From Ferrovibrio sp035304305 (GTDB taxonomy: Bacteria; Pseudomonadota; Alphaproteobacteria; Ferrovibrionales; Ferrovibrionaceae), in assembly GCF_035304305.1 (NCBI RefSeq), contig NZ_DATGQG010000024.1:1-44327 (forward strand): a DNA stretch of 44,327 bases. The letters run 5' to 3'. Both the position numbers and the translations under genes were made by a program. The notes under the pieces were generated by a model, which worked only from the letters and a program-made list of their open reading frames with translations, was not told the DNA's origin and searched no databases. Each line of letters starts with the position of its first letter. Position 1 is the stretch's first letter. Below, one piece after another: positions 18,065-25,813 of this stretch.

Positions 18065-19063
18065 ATGAATTATTTCAAAACCGGTCTGTTGCTGGCGGCG
18101 ATGACCGCCCTGTTCGGCGCCGTCGGATTCCTGATCGGTGGCGAGAGCGGCATGCTGATCGCGCTGGTTGTCGCGGCGGCGATGAACCTCTTCGCCTACT
18201 GGAACAGCGACCGAATGGTGCTGCGCATGTACAACGCGCGCGAGGTGGATGCGCGCACGGCGCCGGAATTCTACGGCCTGGTGGCCGATCTCGCCCGCAA
18301 CGCGCAGCTGCCGATGCCACGTGTCTATGTCATCGACAACGACCAGCCCAATGCCTTCGCCACCGGCCGCAACCCGCAGAATGCCGCCGTGGCCGCCACG
18401 ACCGGCCTGCTGCACAGCCTGACGCGCGAGGAAATTGAAGGCGTGATGGCGCATGAGCTAGCGCATGTGAAAAACCGCGACACGCTGATCATGACGATCA
18501 CCGCGACGCTGGCCGGCGCCATCGGCATGCTGGCCAATTTCGCCCTGTTCTTCGGCGGCAGCCGCGACAACCGCGGCCTCGGCCTGATCGGCAGCCTGGC
18601 GATCATGATCCTGGCGCCGCTGGCCGCCGCGCTGGTGCAGATGGCGATCAGCCGCAGCCGCGAATATGCCGCCGACCGCATGGGCGCCGAGATCAGCGGC
18701 AACCCGCGCGGGCTCGCCTCGGCGCTGCAGCGCATTTCGGGCCAGGCGAAGCGCATCCCGAACGAGCAGGCGGAAGGCAATCCCGCCACGGCGCATATGT
18801 TCATCATCAACCCGCTGCACGGCCGCGGCGCCGACAACCTGTTCTCGACGCATCCGAGCACTGAGAACCGCGTCGCTGCCCTGCTGGAACTGGAAGCCGG
18901 CATGCGCGGCGGCCGAAACTATCCGTCCACCCGGTTCAACGAACCGGTCGCGGCGGTGAAATCCGGCACGGCCGGCACCGGCCCGGGCGTGGGCTCCGTG
19001 CCGCCCAGCGGCCGGCGCCGCCAGAACAGCCTTCCGGGCGGCCGCGGACCCTGGGGCCGGTAA
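18065..19063 (+). CDS. htpX: Zinc metalloprotease HtpX
   Basis: Inner-membrane M48 protease for quality control of membrane proteins, active on the cytosolic side. 332 residues, somewhat longer than the usual 280-300 because of a Gly/Pro/Arg-rich tail. Two N-terminal helices lie at about residues 5-45. The zinc motif HELAH is at 130-134, with Glu200 in SREYAADR as the third ligand. Two more hydrophobic segments lie at about 143-164 and 172-194. It diverges from the DUF1674 gene. The basic tail (SGRRRQNS...) is unusual but plausibly disordered. Confidence 0.96.
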   Translation: MNYFKTGLLLAAMTALFGAVGFLIGGESGMLIALVVAAAMNLFAYWNSDRMVLRMYNAREVDARTAPEFYGLVADLARNAQLPMPRVYVIDNDQPNAFATGRNPQNAAVAATTGLLHSLTREEIEGVMAHELAHVKNRDTLIMTITATLAGAIGMLANFALFFGGSRDNRGLGLIGSLAIMILAPLAAALVQMAISRSREYAADRMGAEISGNPRGLASALQRISGQAKRIPNEQAEGNPATAHMFIINPLHGRGADNLFSTHPSTENRVAALLELEAGMRGGRNYPSTRFNEPVAAVKSGTAGTGPGVGSVPPSGRRRQNSLPGGRGPWGR

Positions 19064-19064
19064 C

Positions 19065-19478
19065 TCAGGCTTCCTTCGGGAAGTCCGGCATATAGGTGCC
19101 GAAACTCCACAGATGGCCTTCGGGATCGCGGACCGAGAAGTCGCGGCTGCCGTAATCGGTGTCGCGGATCGACATCACGACCTCGGCTCCGGCCGCCTGC
19201 GCCCTCGCATAGACGGCATCGGCATCCTTCACCACGACATAGACGCCCTGGGTATTGCCACCGGCTTCGCCGGGCATGGTCATCGGCAGGCCGTTGTCGC
19301 GGCGCGTGCCGAGCATGATCATGCCGTTGCCGTAGCCGAGTTCGGCATGGGCGATGCCGCCATTGCCGTCGGGATGCGCCGCCACGGTGCGGAAGCCGAA
19401 GGCCTTTTCCAGCCAGGCGATGGCGGCCGGCGCGTCGCGATACTGCATGTAGGGATAGAGGGTCGGTCGTGTGCTCAT
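19065..19478 (-). CDS. VOC superfamily protein (glyoxalase/bleomycin-resistance fold)
   Basis: A 137-residue protein of the vicinal-oxygen-chelate fold, of the PhnB-like sort. Visible features are YPYMQYRDAPAAIAWLEKAFGF at the start, an alternating beta-strand pattern, and the C-terminal DTDYGSRDFSVRDPEGHLW, typical of these proteins. Candidate metal ligands are the His in HAEL and the Glu in DPEGH. The substrate is unknown. The ATG follows GGGAGG. The AraC regulator gene ends 66 bases upstream on the same strand, so the two may be functionally linked. Confidence 0.88.
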   Translation of the reverse strand: MSTRPTLYPYMQYRDAPAAIAWLEKAFGFRTVAAHPDGNGGIAHAELGYGNGMIMLGTRRDNGLPMTMPGEAGGNTQGVYVVVKDADAVYARAQAAGAEVVMSIRDTDYGSRDFSVRDPEGHLWSFGTYMPDFPKEA

Positions 19479-19544
19479 GGATGCCTCCCGTTGTCGGCGC
19501 CTACTCTGGCGGGGCGATGCGGCGGCGTCTTGTAGGAATGTAAC

Positions 19545-20414
19545 CTAGCCGACCGGCAGGCCGTTCTGGCCGGGCAGGCGTCGGCGCAGATATTCGCCGG
19601 GCGTCAGTCCGGCCAGCGCGCGGAAGTCGCGGCTGAAATGCGCCTGGTCGTAATAGCCGGCTGCAACGGCGAGTTCGGCGAGATCGGGCGCTGTCATGCC
19701 GTCGATCAGCCTGATCACTTCCTGGAAGCGCAGGATGCGCGCGACCGTCTTCGGTGCCAGCCCGACATGATCGCGGAACTGTGCCGCCAGATGTTTCCGG
19801 CTGCAGCCGATCTCGTCTGCCAGGGCGGCGATCGGCAGCCGGCCGCCGCTCTGCTGCAGCTGGCGCAGCGCCCAGGCGGTGGATGCGGCAGCAGAGGAAG
19901 GTTCCGCCAGCCGTGCGGCAATGACGGATTCCATGATGTCGAACCGCCGCGCCCAGTCCGGCGCTTCCTGCAGCCGGGCGATCAGATCCATGGCCTCGCG
20001 GCCGAGAATCTCGTCGAGCAGGAAGACCCGGTTGGCCAGCCGGTGCATCGGCAGGCGGAAGAAGCGGAAGGCGCCGGGCGGGGTGAACATCACCTGCAGG
20101 CCGCGCTGGCTGCCATCGCTCTCCGAGACGGCATAGGCCTCGCTCAGCCCGCCCGCGAATCCCTGTCCGCTGCCGATCCGCAGCACATGGCCCGCGGTGT
20201 CGATGATGGTGATCGGCGCGCCGAGATTGACGATCAGCACGGCCTGGATGCCCGGCAGTTCGTGCCGGCGGGTGAAGCGGGTGTCGCTTTCGTCATAGCC
20301 GACGAGGAAATCGACCAGCGGGCGCAGCTGCGGCTGCGGCGTGCAGAAGGCCATCTCCCAGCGCCCCTGGTCCGAGCTGGTGCGGATCGTGCGGATGCGG
20401 TCCGGCGGCGTCAT
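19545..20414 (-). CDS. AraC family transcriptional regulator
   Basis: A 289-residue regulator with an N-terminal ligand-sensing beta domain (PQPQLRPLVDFLVGYDES) and a C-terminal double helix-turn-helix at about residues 185-280, including ALADEIGCSRKHLAAQFRD and AGYYDQAHFSRDFRALAGLTPGEY. The frame is open far upstream into the tonB gene, but that part is a shadow. ATG 20414 is preferred because GATAGT lies 6 bases before it and TTGCCG 18 bases before that, consistent with a leaderless transcript. ATG 20435 is the alternative. The adjacent VOC gene is the likely target. Confidence 0.88.
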   Translation of the reverse strand: MTPPDRIRTIRTSSDQGRWEMAFCTPQPQLRPLVDFLVGYDESDTRFTRRHELPGIQAVLIVNLGAPITIIDTAGHVLRIGSGQGFAGGLSEAYAVSESDGSQRGLQVMFTPPGAFRFFRLPMHRLANRVFLLDEILGREAMDLIARLQEAPDWARRFDIMESVIAARLAEPSSAAASTAWALRQLQQSGGRLPIAALADEIGCSRKHLAAQFRDHVGLAPKTVARILRFQEVIRLIDGMTAPDLAELAVAAGYYDQAHFSRDFRALAGLTPGEYLRRRLPGQNGLPVG

Positions 20415-20420
20415 GCCGGT

Positions 20421-20450
20421 ACTATCGGCCCGCATGCCGTGCAGCGGCAA
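20421..20450 (-). promoter_or_regulatory. Possible leaderless promoter of the AraC gene
   Basis: On the minus strand, TTGCCG (20450-20445), 18 bases, then GATAGT (20426-20421), ending 6 bases before ATG 20414. No Shine-Dalgarno sequence is present. Confidence 0.35.
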
Positions 20451-20452
20451 TC

Positions 20453-21268
20453 CTAATCTTCCAGTGTAAAGCCCACCGGCACGACGAACACGGCCTGCCT
20501 CTGCTGCGGCTCCAGCGGCGGCGGCGGGAAGGGCGCGGCCCGGCGCGCCATGGCCAGCGCCGCATCGTCCAGCACGGCGACCGAGCTGCTGCCGTGAAGC
20601 CGCAGGTCGGTGAGCCGGCCCGTGCGGTCGATGGTGAGCGCGATCCGCACGACGCCTTCCTGGTGCCGCTGCCGCGCGGCGCGGGGATATTCCTGGTGCT
20701 GCGCCAGCAGATTGCGCAGGCGGGCCGCATAAACCTGCATGGGCGGGATCGCCGGCGCGGCGGGCTGCGGCGCCGGGATGGTGGCGGGCGCAGTAGCCGC
20801 TTGGGTTGCAGTCGTATCGACGGGCGGTGCCGGCAGGGCGGCGAGCATCTGCTCGATGGACGGCTGCGGCGGGGCCGGCGCGGGAGCGGCGGCGGGTTCC
20901 GGGCGATGCGGTTTTGCGGCGGGCCGCGGCGGCGGTGCCGCTATGGCGGCCGGCGCGTCCGGAACCGGTTCCGGTTCGGGTTCGGATTGCGCCGGCGGCA
21001 ATGGCTCCGGCGGCGGCTCCGGTTCCGCCGCCGCGGGCGGGGGTGGTGCGGCGGCTGTCCGCTCGGCCGGTTCGGGGGCCTGCGGCACGGGCGCCGGCTC
21101 GAGCAGCACGTAGGCAATCTCGAAAACCGGCACCTCCGGCTCCGCGGGGTAGTCCAGGAGGACCGCGGCGCCGGCGACGCCGGCATGCAGCAGCGCGGCC
21201 AGCGCCAGCCCCCGGAGCGGTATCGACCGCTCCGGGGTTGCCGGCAGGATGGCTTCGACGGCTACCAC
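20453..21268 (-). CDS. TonB family energy transducer
   Basis: Couples the inner-membrane proton motive force to an outer-membrane receptor. From GTG 21268 it is 271 residues: a short cytosolic start, one membrane helix at about residues 18-40 (LRGLALAALLHAGVAGAAVLL), a long periplasmic spacer very rich in Pro, Ala and Glu (about 58-165), and a C-terminal TonB domain from about residue 185 (QEYPRAARQRHQEGVVRIAL). The start overlaps the end of the receptor gene by 7 bases, so it is surely co-translated and probably dedicated to it. No exbB or exbD is nearby, so it must borrow them. Confidence 0.9.
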   Translation of the reverse strand: MVAVEAILPATPERSIPLRGLALAALLHAGVAGAAVLLDYPAEPEVPVFEIAYVLLEPAPVPQAPEPAERTAAAPPPPAAAEPEPPPEPLPPAQSEPEPEPVPDAPAAIAAPPPRPAAKPHRPEPAAAPAPAPPQPSIEQMLAALPAPPVDTTATQAATAPATIPAPQPAAPAIPPMQVYAARLRNLLAQHQEYPRAARQRHQEGVVRIALTIDRTGRLTDLRLHGSSSVAVLDDAALAMARRAAPFPPPPLEPQQRQAVFVVPVGFTLED

Positions 21269-23316
21269 CGGACCTCGATGCCGGCATAGACGGCGCGGCC
21301 GTCGCCGGGGTTGAACAACGCCGCGCCGGCCTGCGCCGCCGTCGTGGTGCTGACATTGGAGATGAAGGTCCGGTTCAGCAGGTTGCGGCCGTCGACGAAC
21401 AGCTTCACCCCCGTGCCGAAATCGTAGCCCGCCTTGGCGCCCAGCAGGGCATAGGGTTCGGTCTTCATCGTGTTGGCATTGTCGACGAAATAGGCCCGCG
21501 GCACCCATTCCAGATTCGGTCCGGCATACCAGCCGTCGGGATGAGCATAGCGCAGTTCCGCGCGCAGGTAATGCGGCGGCGCGCCGGGAATGTCGTTGCC
21601 GCCCCAGACCGGATCGTCGTCGAACCGGAAATCGCTGTAGGTATAGGCAAAACGCAGCGTGGTCCTGTCCTCCCTGACGGCCAGGCCGCGCAGCGCCACC
21701 CATTCACCGCCCAGTTCGATGCCCTGGTGGATGGTGGAATCGACATTCTGGTTGGTCGGCATGCCGTTCACGGTCAGGAACTGCAGTTCATCCTTCAGCC
21801 ATGAGCGATAGACCGCAACATCCCAGGCAAAGTCGGGACTGCGGCCCCGTGCCCCCAGCTCCAGTGTCTTCGATTTCTGCGATTCAAGCGAGGTAGTGGC
21901 GGCTGTCGTGCCGAGTTCGGAGAAGGGCGGCGGCTCGTCGGCCCAGTTGAGATTCACGAAAGCCTGGGCCTCGGGCGCGTAATCCCACCGCACGCCGAAT
22001 TTGGGATTGAGGCTGTCATAGCCGCGTCTGAAGGACTGGTCGCCATTGCCGGGGAACCGGTCGTCCAGCTCGCGCGTCGCCGTGGTTCCCTGCAGGCCGG
22101 CGATCAGCGCCAGGTCGGGCAGGAGGTAGAAGGCATTCTCGCCATAGGCCTCCAGCGTCCGCGATTTCTGGTCGGCATGGGAGGTGAGGGCGCCGCGTCC
22201 GCCGCCGACATTCTGCCAGGTGCGGGCCTCGTTCACGCCGGCGAAGTAGTTGATGCCGAGCGTGAAGTCGTTGCGGTATCCGCCGGCATCAAAGCTGCCG
22301 CTCCAGCGCGCGAAGCCGCCGCCATTCACCTCCTCGTTGTCGATCAGCGTGGCGAAGCCGGGCGAGGACAGCGGATGGAACAGCGTCCGGTGCGCCGCGA
22401 AGAGGCCGAACGTGACCTCGCCGGTATCGGTGAGGATGGTCGTCCTGGCGGCGCCGCGCAGGCTGTCGATGTCGCGTTTGGTATTGCCGGTGAAGCTCTG
22501 CGGCGTCGTCGATCCAGGATCGCTGAGTGCCTGCGCCCGCGTCAGGCTGTTCGGGATCTTCTGGTTGATGTTGGCCGCCGACAGGAAGACCCGCGTCTCG
22601 GCGCCGTCGCCGGAACGGTAGCCGATATTGCCGTTCAGGCGGGCATAATCCTGGTCGGTATGGTCGCGATAGCCGTCGGAATGGCTGTAGCTCGGCGTGA
22701 CGAAATAATCGTAGTTGCCGATCGCCCCGCCGGCGCCGAACTGCGTGCGCAGGCTGCCGAAGCTGCCCAGTTCCTGGCGGAACAGGTAGCCGGGCTGGCT
22801 GCGTCCGGTCGGGCTGACGAAATTCACCGCGCCGCCGAGCAGCGAGGCGCCGTACTGCAGCGCATTCGCTCCCTTGTAGATCTCGGTGTAATCGACGGCC
22901 AGCGGATCGATCTCCATCGTGTCGCCGGCGCCGTCGGCATCGGTGACCGGGATGCCGTCGCGCAGCAGCCGGGTGCCGCGCAGATGGAAGCTGCGCGACA
23001 GCCCGGAGCCGCGGATCGAGATCCGCGAATCCTCCTGGCCGTATTTCGGCTGGGCGAAGACGCCCGGCACGAAGTCGAGCACATCCTTCACCGTCTGGGC
23101 GCGGCCGTCGCGGATCTCTTCGGCCGGCACCAGGTCGACGCCGCCGGGCGTTTTCTCGATGCGGCGGCGCGCCTCATCGGCCGGTGGCGTGACGAGGCTT
23201 TCGCTGATCGGTGTCGCGGTGACGCTGATCGGCGCCGTCACCGTCTGGGCGGATGCAAGGGTGGAGAGCAGGCACAGGGAGAGCGTCCCCGCCTGCGGCA
23301 GGGTCATGCGGTGCAT
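21262..23316 (-). CDS. TonB-dependent outer-membrane receptor (putative metal receptor)
   Basis: A 684-residue gated barrel with a signal peptide ending near LASAQ (residues 20-24). The plug domain contains QTVKDVLDFVPGVF, EDSRISIRGSGLSR, LRDGIPVTDADG and GASLLGGAVNFVSPTG. The barrel ends in YAGIEVRW with a terminal aromatic. It resembles FecA-type receptors. Downstream is its own TonB; upstream, by 16 bases, is a YcnI-PCuAC copper-binding fusion. The substrate is therefore probably a copper complex, although a different metal chelate cannot be excluded. The ATG follows GGAG with 7-base spacing. Confidence 0.92.
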   Translation of the reverse strand: MHRMTLPQAGTLSLCLLSTLASAQTVTAPISVTATPISESLVTPPADEARRRIEKTPGGVDLVPAEEIRDGRAQTVKDVLDFVPGVFAQPKYGQEDSRISIRGSGLSRSFHLRGTRLLRDGIPVTDADGAGDTMEIDPLAVDYTEIYKGANALQYGASLLGGAVNFVSPTGRSQPGYLFRQELGSFGSLRTQFGAGGAIGNYDYFVTPSYSHSDGYRDHTDQDYARLNGNIGYRSGDGAETRVFLSAANINQKIPNSLTRAQALSDPGSTTPQSFTGNTKRDIDSLRGAARTTILTDTGEVTFGLFAAHRTLFHPLSSPGFATLIDNEEVNGGGFARWSGSFDAGGYRNDFTLGINYFAGVNEARTWQNVGGGRGALTSHADQKSRTLEAYGENAFYLLPDLALIAGLQGTTATRELDDRFPGNGDQSFRRGYDSLNPKFGVRWDYAPEAQAFVNLNWADEPPPFSELGTTAATTSLESQKSKTLELGARGRSPDFAWDVAVYRSWLKDELQFLTVNGMPTNQNVDSTIHQGIELGGEWVALRGLAVREDRTTLRFAYTYSDFRFDDDPVWGGNDIPGAPPHYLRAELRYAHPDGWYAGPNLEWVPRAYFVDNANTMKTEPYALLGAKAGYDFGTGVKLFVDGRNLLNRTFISNVSTTTAAQAGAALFNPGDGRAVYAGIEVRW

Positions 23317-23332
23317 GGATCATCTCCGCCGT

Positions 23333-24247
23333 CTAGTGCTTGTGATGATGCCCGCCGGACGCGCCGGCCTTGTGCACGGGAATCTCCAGGCTGATCCTGC
23401 CGGCCTTCTCGAAGGTGAGCGTCATCGGCACATGCTCGCCTTCCTTCAGCGGCTGCTTCAGGCCGATCAGCATGATGTGATAGCCGCCGGGCTCCAGCTT
23501 CGTGGTCCCGCCGGCCGGCACCGGGATGTCGTCGACCGGACGCATGCGCATCGCGTCGCCGTCCTTCACATGGGTGTGCAGCTCGACGCTGTCGGCCACC
23601 GGCGATTCCGCCTTCAGCAGGCGGTCGGCATGGCCACCGGCATTCTGCAGGGTCATGAAGACGCCGCCGACCTTCGCCGGGGTCGCGCGGGCGAAAGGCT
23701 GCTCGACGCGGATGCTGCCGGCCGTCGCCGCAGGCTCGCCGGCCACCCGGATCAGCACGGCGGGACGTTCCAGCGCATGCGGGTTCTGTCCGGCCTGCGC
23801 CACCTGGTCCCAGCGGATTTCCTGGCTGCCGCAGACCTGCGTGACGGCCAGCGCCAGCTGCGCGCCCGGCCGGTCGGGCAGTTTCAGCATCAGGCCGAAT
23901 TCATCGAAGAGGCCGTCTGGCAGGGCGCCGCCGCTCCAGCTGACGGTGGCGGGCACGCGGTCGCTCATGCGGCCATGGCCGGTATCGACCGCGCGGCCGA
24001 GTTTGCGCATCTCGACCTGCGCCTGCCAGCCCGGCTTGGCCTGCGCCCTGGCGCTGACGATTCCGTCGGGAATGGCAACATGCAGCGCGGTGGTCGGCTG
24101 GCCGCTGCAGCCATGGGGCACGCGCAGACTGGTGCGGAGATAGCTGCCCGGCGCGGCCTCGGCCGGATCGGCGGTGACATGGGCGAGGACAGGCAGGGAC
24201 AGGGCAATACCGAGCGCCGCAGCGCCGGCGATGAGAAACTTCGACAT
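23333..24247 (-). CDS. Periplasmic YcnI (DUF1775)-PCuAC copper-chaperone fusion
   Basis: A 304-residue exported protein fusing two copper modules usually encoded separately. The signal peptide ends at Ala22, making His23 the mature N-terminus (HVTADPAEA), as in YcnI proteins that bind Cu(II) through an N-terminal histidine. The DUF1775 domain covers about residues 23-165. The PCuAC domain covers about 178-292 and carries ELHTH, MRMRPV and GGYHIMLIGL, the Cu(I) His/Met site. The tail GGHHHKH may add metal affinity. It lies between DUF2946 and the receptor gene, pointing to copper capture and delivery. Confidence 0.93.
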   Translation of the reverse strand: MSKFLIAGAAALGIALSLPVLAHVTADPAEAAPGSYLRTSLRVPHGCSGQPTTALHVAIPDGIVSARAQAKPGWQAQVEMRKLGRAVDTGHGRMSDRVPATVSWSGGALPDGLFDEFGLMLKLPDRPGAQLALAVTQVCGSQEIRWDQVAQAGQNPHALERPAVLIRVAGEPAATAGSIRVEQPFARATPAKVGGVFMTLQNAGGHADRLLKAESPVADSVELHTHVKDGDAMRMRPVDDIPVPAGGTTKLEPGGYHIMLIGLKQPLKEGEHVPMTLTFEKAGRISLEIPVHKAGASGGHHHKH

Positions 24248-24289
24248 GGGGAAACTCCCGTTATTCCTGGATCGAGAAAGGGTGAAGGA

Positions 24290-24712
24290 TCAGGAACGGA
24301 AGACGGGCGGTGCGCGGGCCTGGTGCGGCTGACGGATCGATTGCGCCGGCGTGCTGTCGCTGGCGGCGCCGTAAAGCGCGGTGAGGCTGAGCGTGGGAAC
24401 GGCGAGGCGAATGCCGACCGGCAGGATGGCCTGATCGAGCTGCGCGTGGTTCAGGCAGGCGGGGCAGTTCTCTGCCGCCCTGGACGGCTTCTCGGGATCG
24501 GCATCCGCCGGCAGGCCGTCCTTCAGCGCGATGGTCCTGAAGCCGAGAGCCGAGCAGAGCACGACCTGTTCGATGCCGTTCGCCGCCTGCGCTGCGCGGA
24601 TGCCGTTCTGCGTGACCGGCAGCAGCACCTGGAACAGCAGCCCGAACAGGCCCAGCGCGACGGCGAGGCGGCGCAGGCTGTATGGCAGGGAGGCTCGCAG
24701 GATCGTGGCCAT
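24290..24712 (-). CDS. DUF2946 family protein
   Basis: A 140-residue protein of the DUF2946 family (unknown function, often beside copper and TonB genes). ATG 24712 is chosen because a hydrophobic helix follows (about residues 15-33, VALGLFGLLFQVLLPV) and the frame upstream overlaps the riboswitch region. A conserved pair of cysteines, NCPACLNHAQ, lies near residue 84 and could bind metal; VVLCSALG carries a third cysteine. It is first of the minus-strand operon DUF2946, YcnI-PCuAC, receptor, TonB. The start lacks a clear ribosome site. Confidence 0.78.
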   Translation of the reverse strand: MATILRASLPYSLRRLAVALGLFGLLFQVLLPVTQNGIRAAQAANGIEQVVLCSALGFRTIALKDGLPADADPEKPSRAAENCPACLNHAQLDQAILPVGIRLAVPTLSLTALYGAASDSTPAQSIRQPHQARAPPVFRS

Positions 24713-24767
24713 GACAGAAGGCTTACCCCCGGAAGCCGCCGCGGGCAATAGCGCATCTGCTGCCGGT

Positions 24768-24796
24768 TTGACGCAGGACAAACGCCCGCCTAGTCT
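24768..24796 (+). promoter_or_regulatory. Promoter of the cobalamin riboswitch / hupE transcript
   Basis: TTGACG (24768-24773), 17 bases, then TAGTCT (24791-24796). Predicted transcription start near 24803, just ahead of the riboswitch core. Confidence 0.55.
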
Positions 24797-24802
24797 CGCG
24801 GC

Positions 24803-24902
24803 AATGGTTCCGTCGGTGGTTTCCGGATCGTCCGGCGGAGGAAGGGGAACGCGGTGCGGCAGCCCGCCACTGTAGGCGGCGAGCCCCGCATTGCACGGGA
24901 GG
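24803..24902 (+). ncRNA. Cobalamin (B12) riboswitch, short form
   Basis: The core GGGAACGCGGTG (from about 24845) is followed by CCCGCCACTGTAGGCGGCGAG (split here as CCCGCCACTGTA and GGCGGCGAG), the conserved B12-box region of cobalamin riboswitches. The usual longer peripheral 3' part is missing, so this looks like a compact variant. A CCCG/CGGG stem (24885-24888 with 24896-24899) overlaps the ribosome binding site GGGAGG (24897-24902) of the hupE gene. That suggests translational shut-off when B12 is bound. Confidence 0.8.
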
Positions 24903-24908
24903 TGCATC

Positions 24909-25523
24909 ATGGTTCGTCCTGTTCTTGCCGCGGTCGCGGCGCTGGCGTTCTCCGGCCCGGCCCTTGCCCATCATGCGATGGATGGCGCGACGCCCTCCAG
25001 CCTGCTGGAAGGCGTGCTGTCCGGTATCGGTCATCCGGTGATCGGGCTCGACCACCTCGCCTTCATCATCGCCGCCGGCCTGCTCGCCGCGCCGCGCGCC
25101 CGGGCATGGCTGCTGCCGCTGGCCTTCGTCGTGGCGTCTTTCGCCGGGTCGCTGCTGCATCTCGCCAGGGTCGATCTGCTGGGCGGCGAAACCCTGATCG
25201 CCGGGTCGGTCGTCATCATGGGCCTGCTGCTGGTCTCGTTGCGCCGCATCGGCGACCACCCGTTCGCCGCGCTGCTCGGCCTCGCCGGACTGCTGCACGG
25301 CCATGCGCTGGCGGAAACGATCATCGGCGCCGAGCCGACGCCGCTGGTAGCCTATCTCGGCGGCCTGGCGGTGACCGAATACGCCATCGCTGCCGCCGCG
25401 GTGTTCGGCTGGCGCCTGCTGTCGCGGGCCTGGCAGGATACGATGCCGCGCCTCGACCGCATCGCCGGCGCGGCGGTCACGGCGGTGGGGGCGGTGACCC
25501 TGGTGCTGAACCTGGCCGGCTGA
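24909..25523 (+). CDS. HupE/UreJ family metal transporter (predicted cobalt importer)
   Basis: A 204-residue inner-membrane protein with a signal-like N-terminus (cleavage near GPALA-HH) and about six hydrophobic helices. HupE/UreJ motifs are the HHAMDG start and GIGHPVIGLDHLAFI, whose His and Asp residues are thought to bind nickel or cobalt. Members controlled by cobalamin riboswitches are predicted cobalt importers, and a B12 riboswitch lies immediately upstream, so cobalt is the likely substrate. ATG 24909 is preferred over TTG 24891 because it follows GGGAGG by 6 bases. It diverges from the putative copper operon. Confidence 0.9.
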   Translation: MVRPVLAAVAALAFSGPALAHHAMDGATPSSLLEGVLSGIGHPVIGLDHLAFIIAAGLLAAPRARAWLLPLAFVVASFAGSLLHLARVDLLGGETLIAGSVVIMGLLLVSLRRIGDHPFAALLGLAGLLHGHALAETIIGAEPTPLVAYLGGLAVTEYAIAAAAVFGWRLLSRAWQDTMPRLDRIAGAAVTAVGAVTLVLNLAG

Positions 25524-25553
25524 CGGCGGCGGTACCCGATCCCAAATTTGTAA

Positions 25554-25629
25554 CATGCCGATGCGTTGCGCCGTGCGGCATGCCCTTGACTAAGCCCGGG
25601 CCGGTTGCTATTTCGCTTGCAACCGGCCC
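25554..25629 (+). promoter_or_regulatory. Hairpins between hupE and rho (hupE end or rho leader)
   Basis: Two inverted repeats lie here. The first is CATGCCG (25554-25560) with CGGCATG (25576-25582). The second is a perfect 11-bp stem, GGGCCGGTTGC (25598-25608) with GCAACCGGCCC (25619-25629), followed by GTCTTCTT. The second could end hupE transcription or form a leader structure for rho. TTGACT (25586) and TATTTC (25609) with 17-base spacing may be a rho promoter that overlaps it. Between 25630 and 25813 I see no gene. Confidence 0.45.
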
Positions 25630-25813
25630 GTCTTCTTAGGTCCGGTGCCGCATCGGCGCCCTTCCGCTTTCTTGAATAGTTGATGGTACGCGGAACCTGC
25701 GCGGGCGGTCGCAAATTACCCTCCTATCCGGCTGCCATGTCCCGTCCAAGGGGGCGTGGAGGGCCCAAATCCCGCCGAAATACCGCCAAACGATCCCCAC
25801 CACGAGTCCATCG

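Noticed and set aside
20436..21356. A 603-residue fusion of the AraC regulator with upstream sequence
   Set aside because: The upstream part is Ala/Arg/Gly-rich shadow of the tonB proline-rich region; the AraC domains fit within 289 residues.
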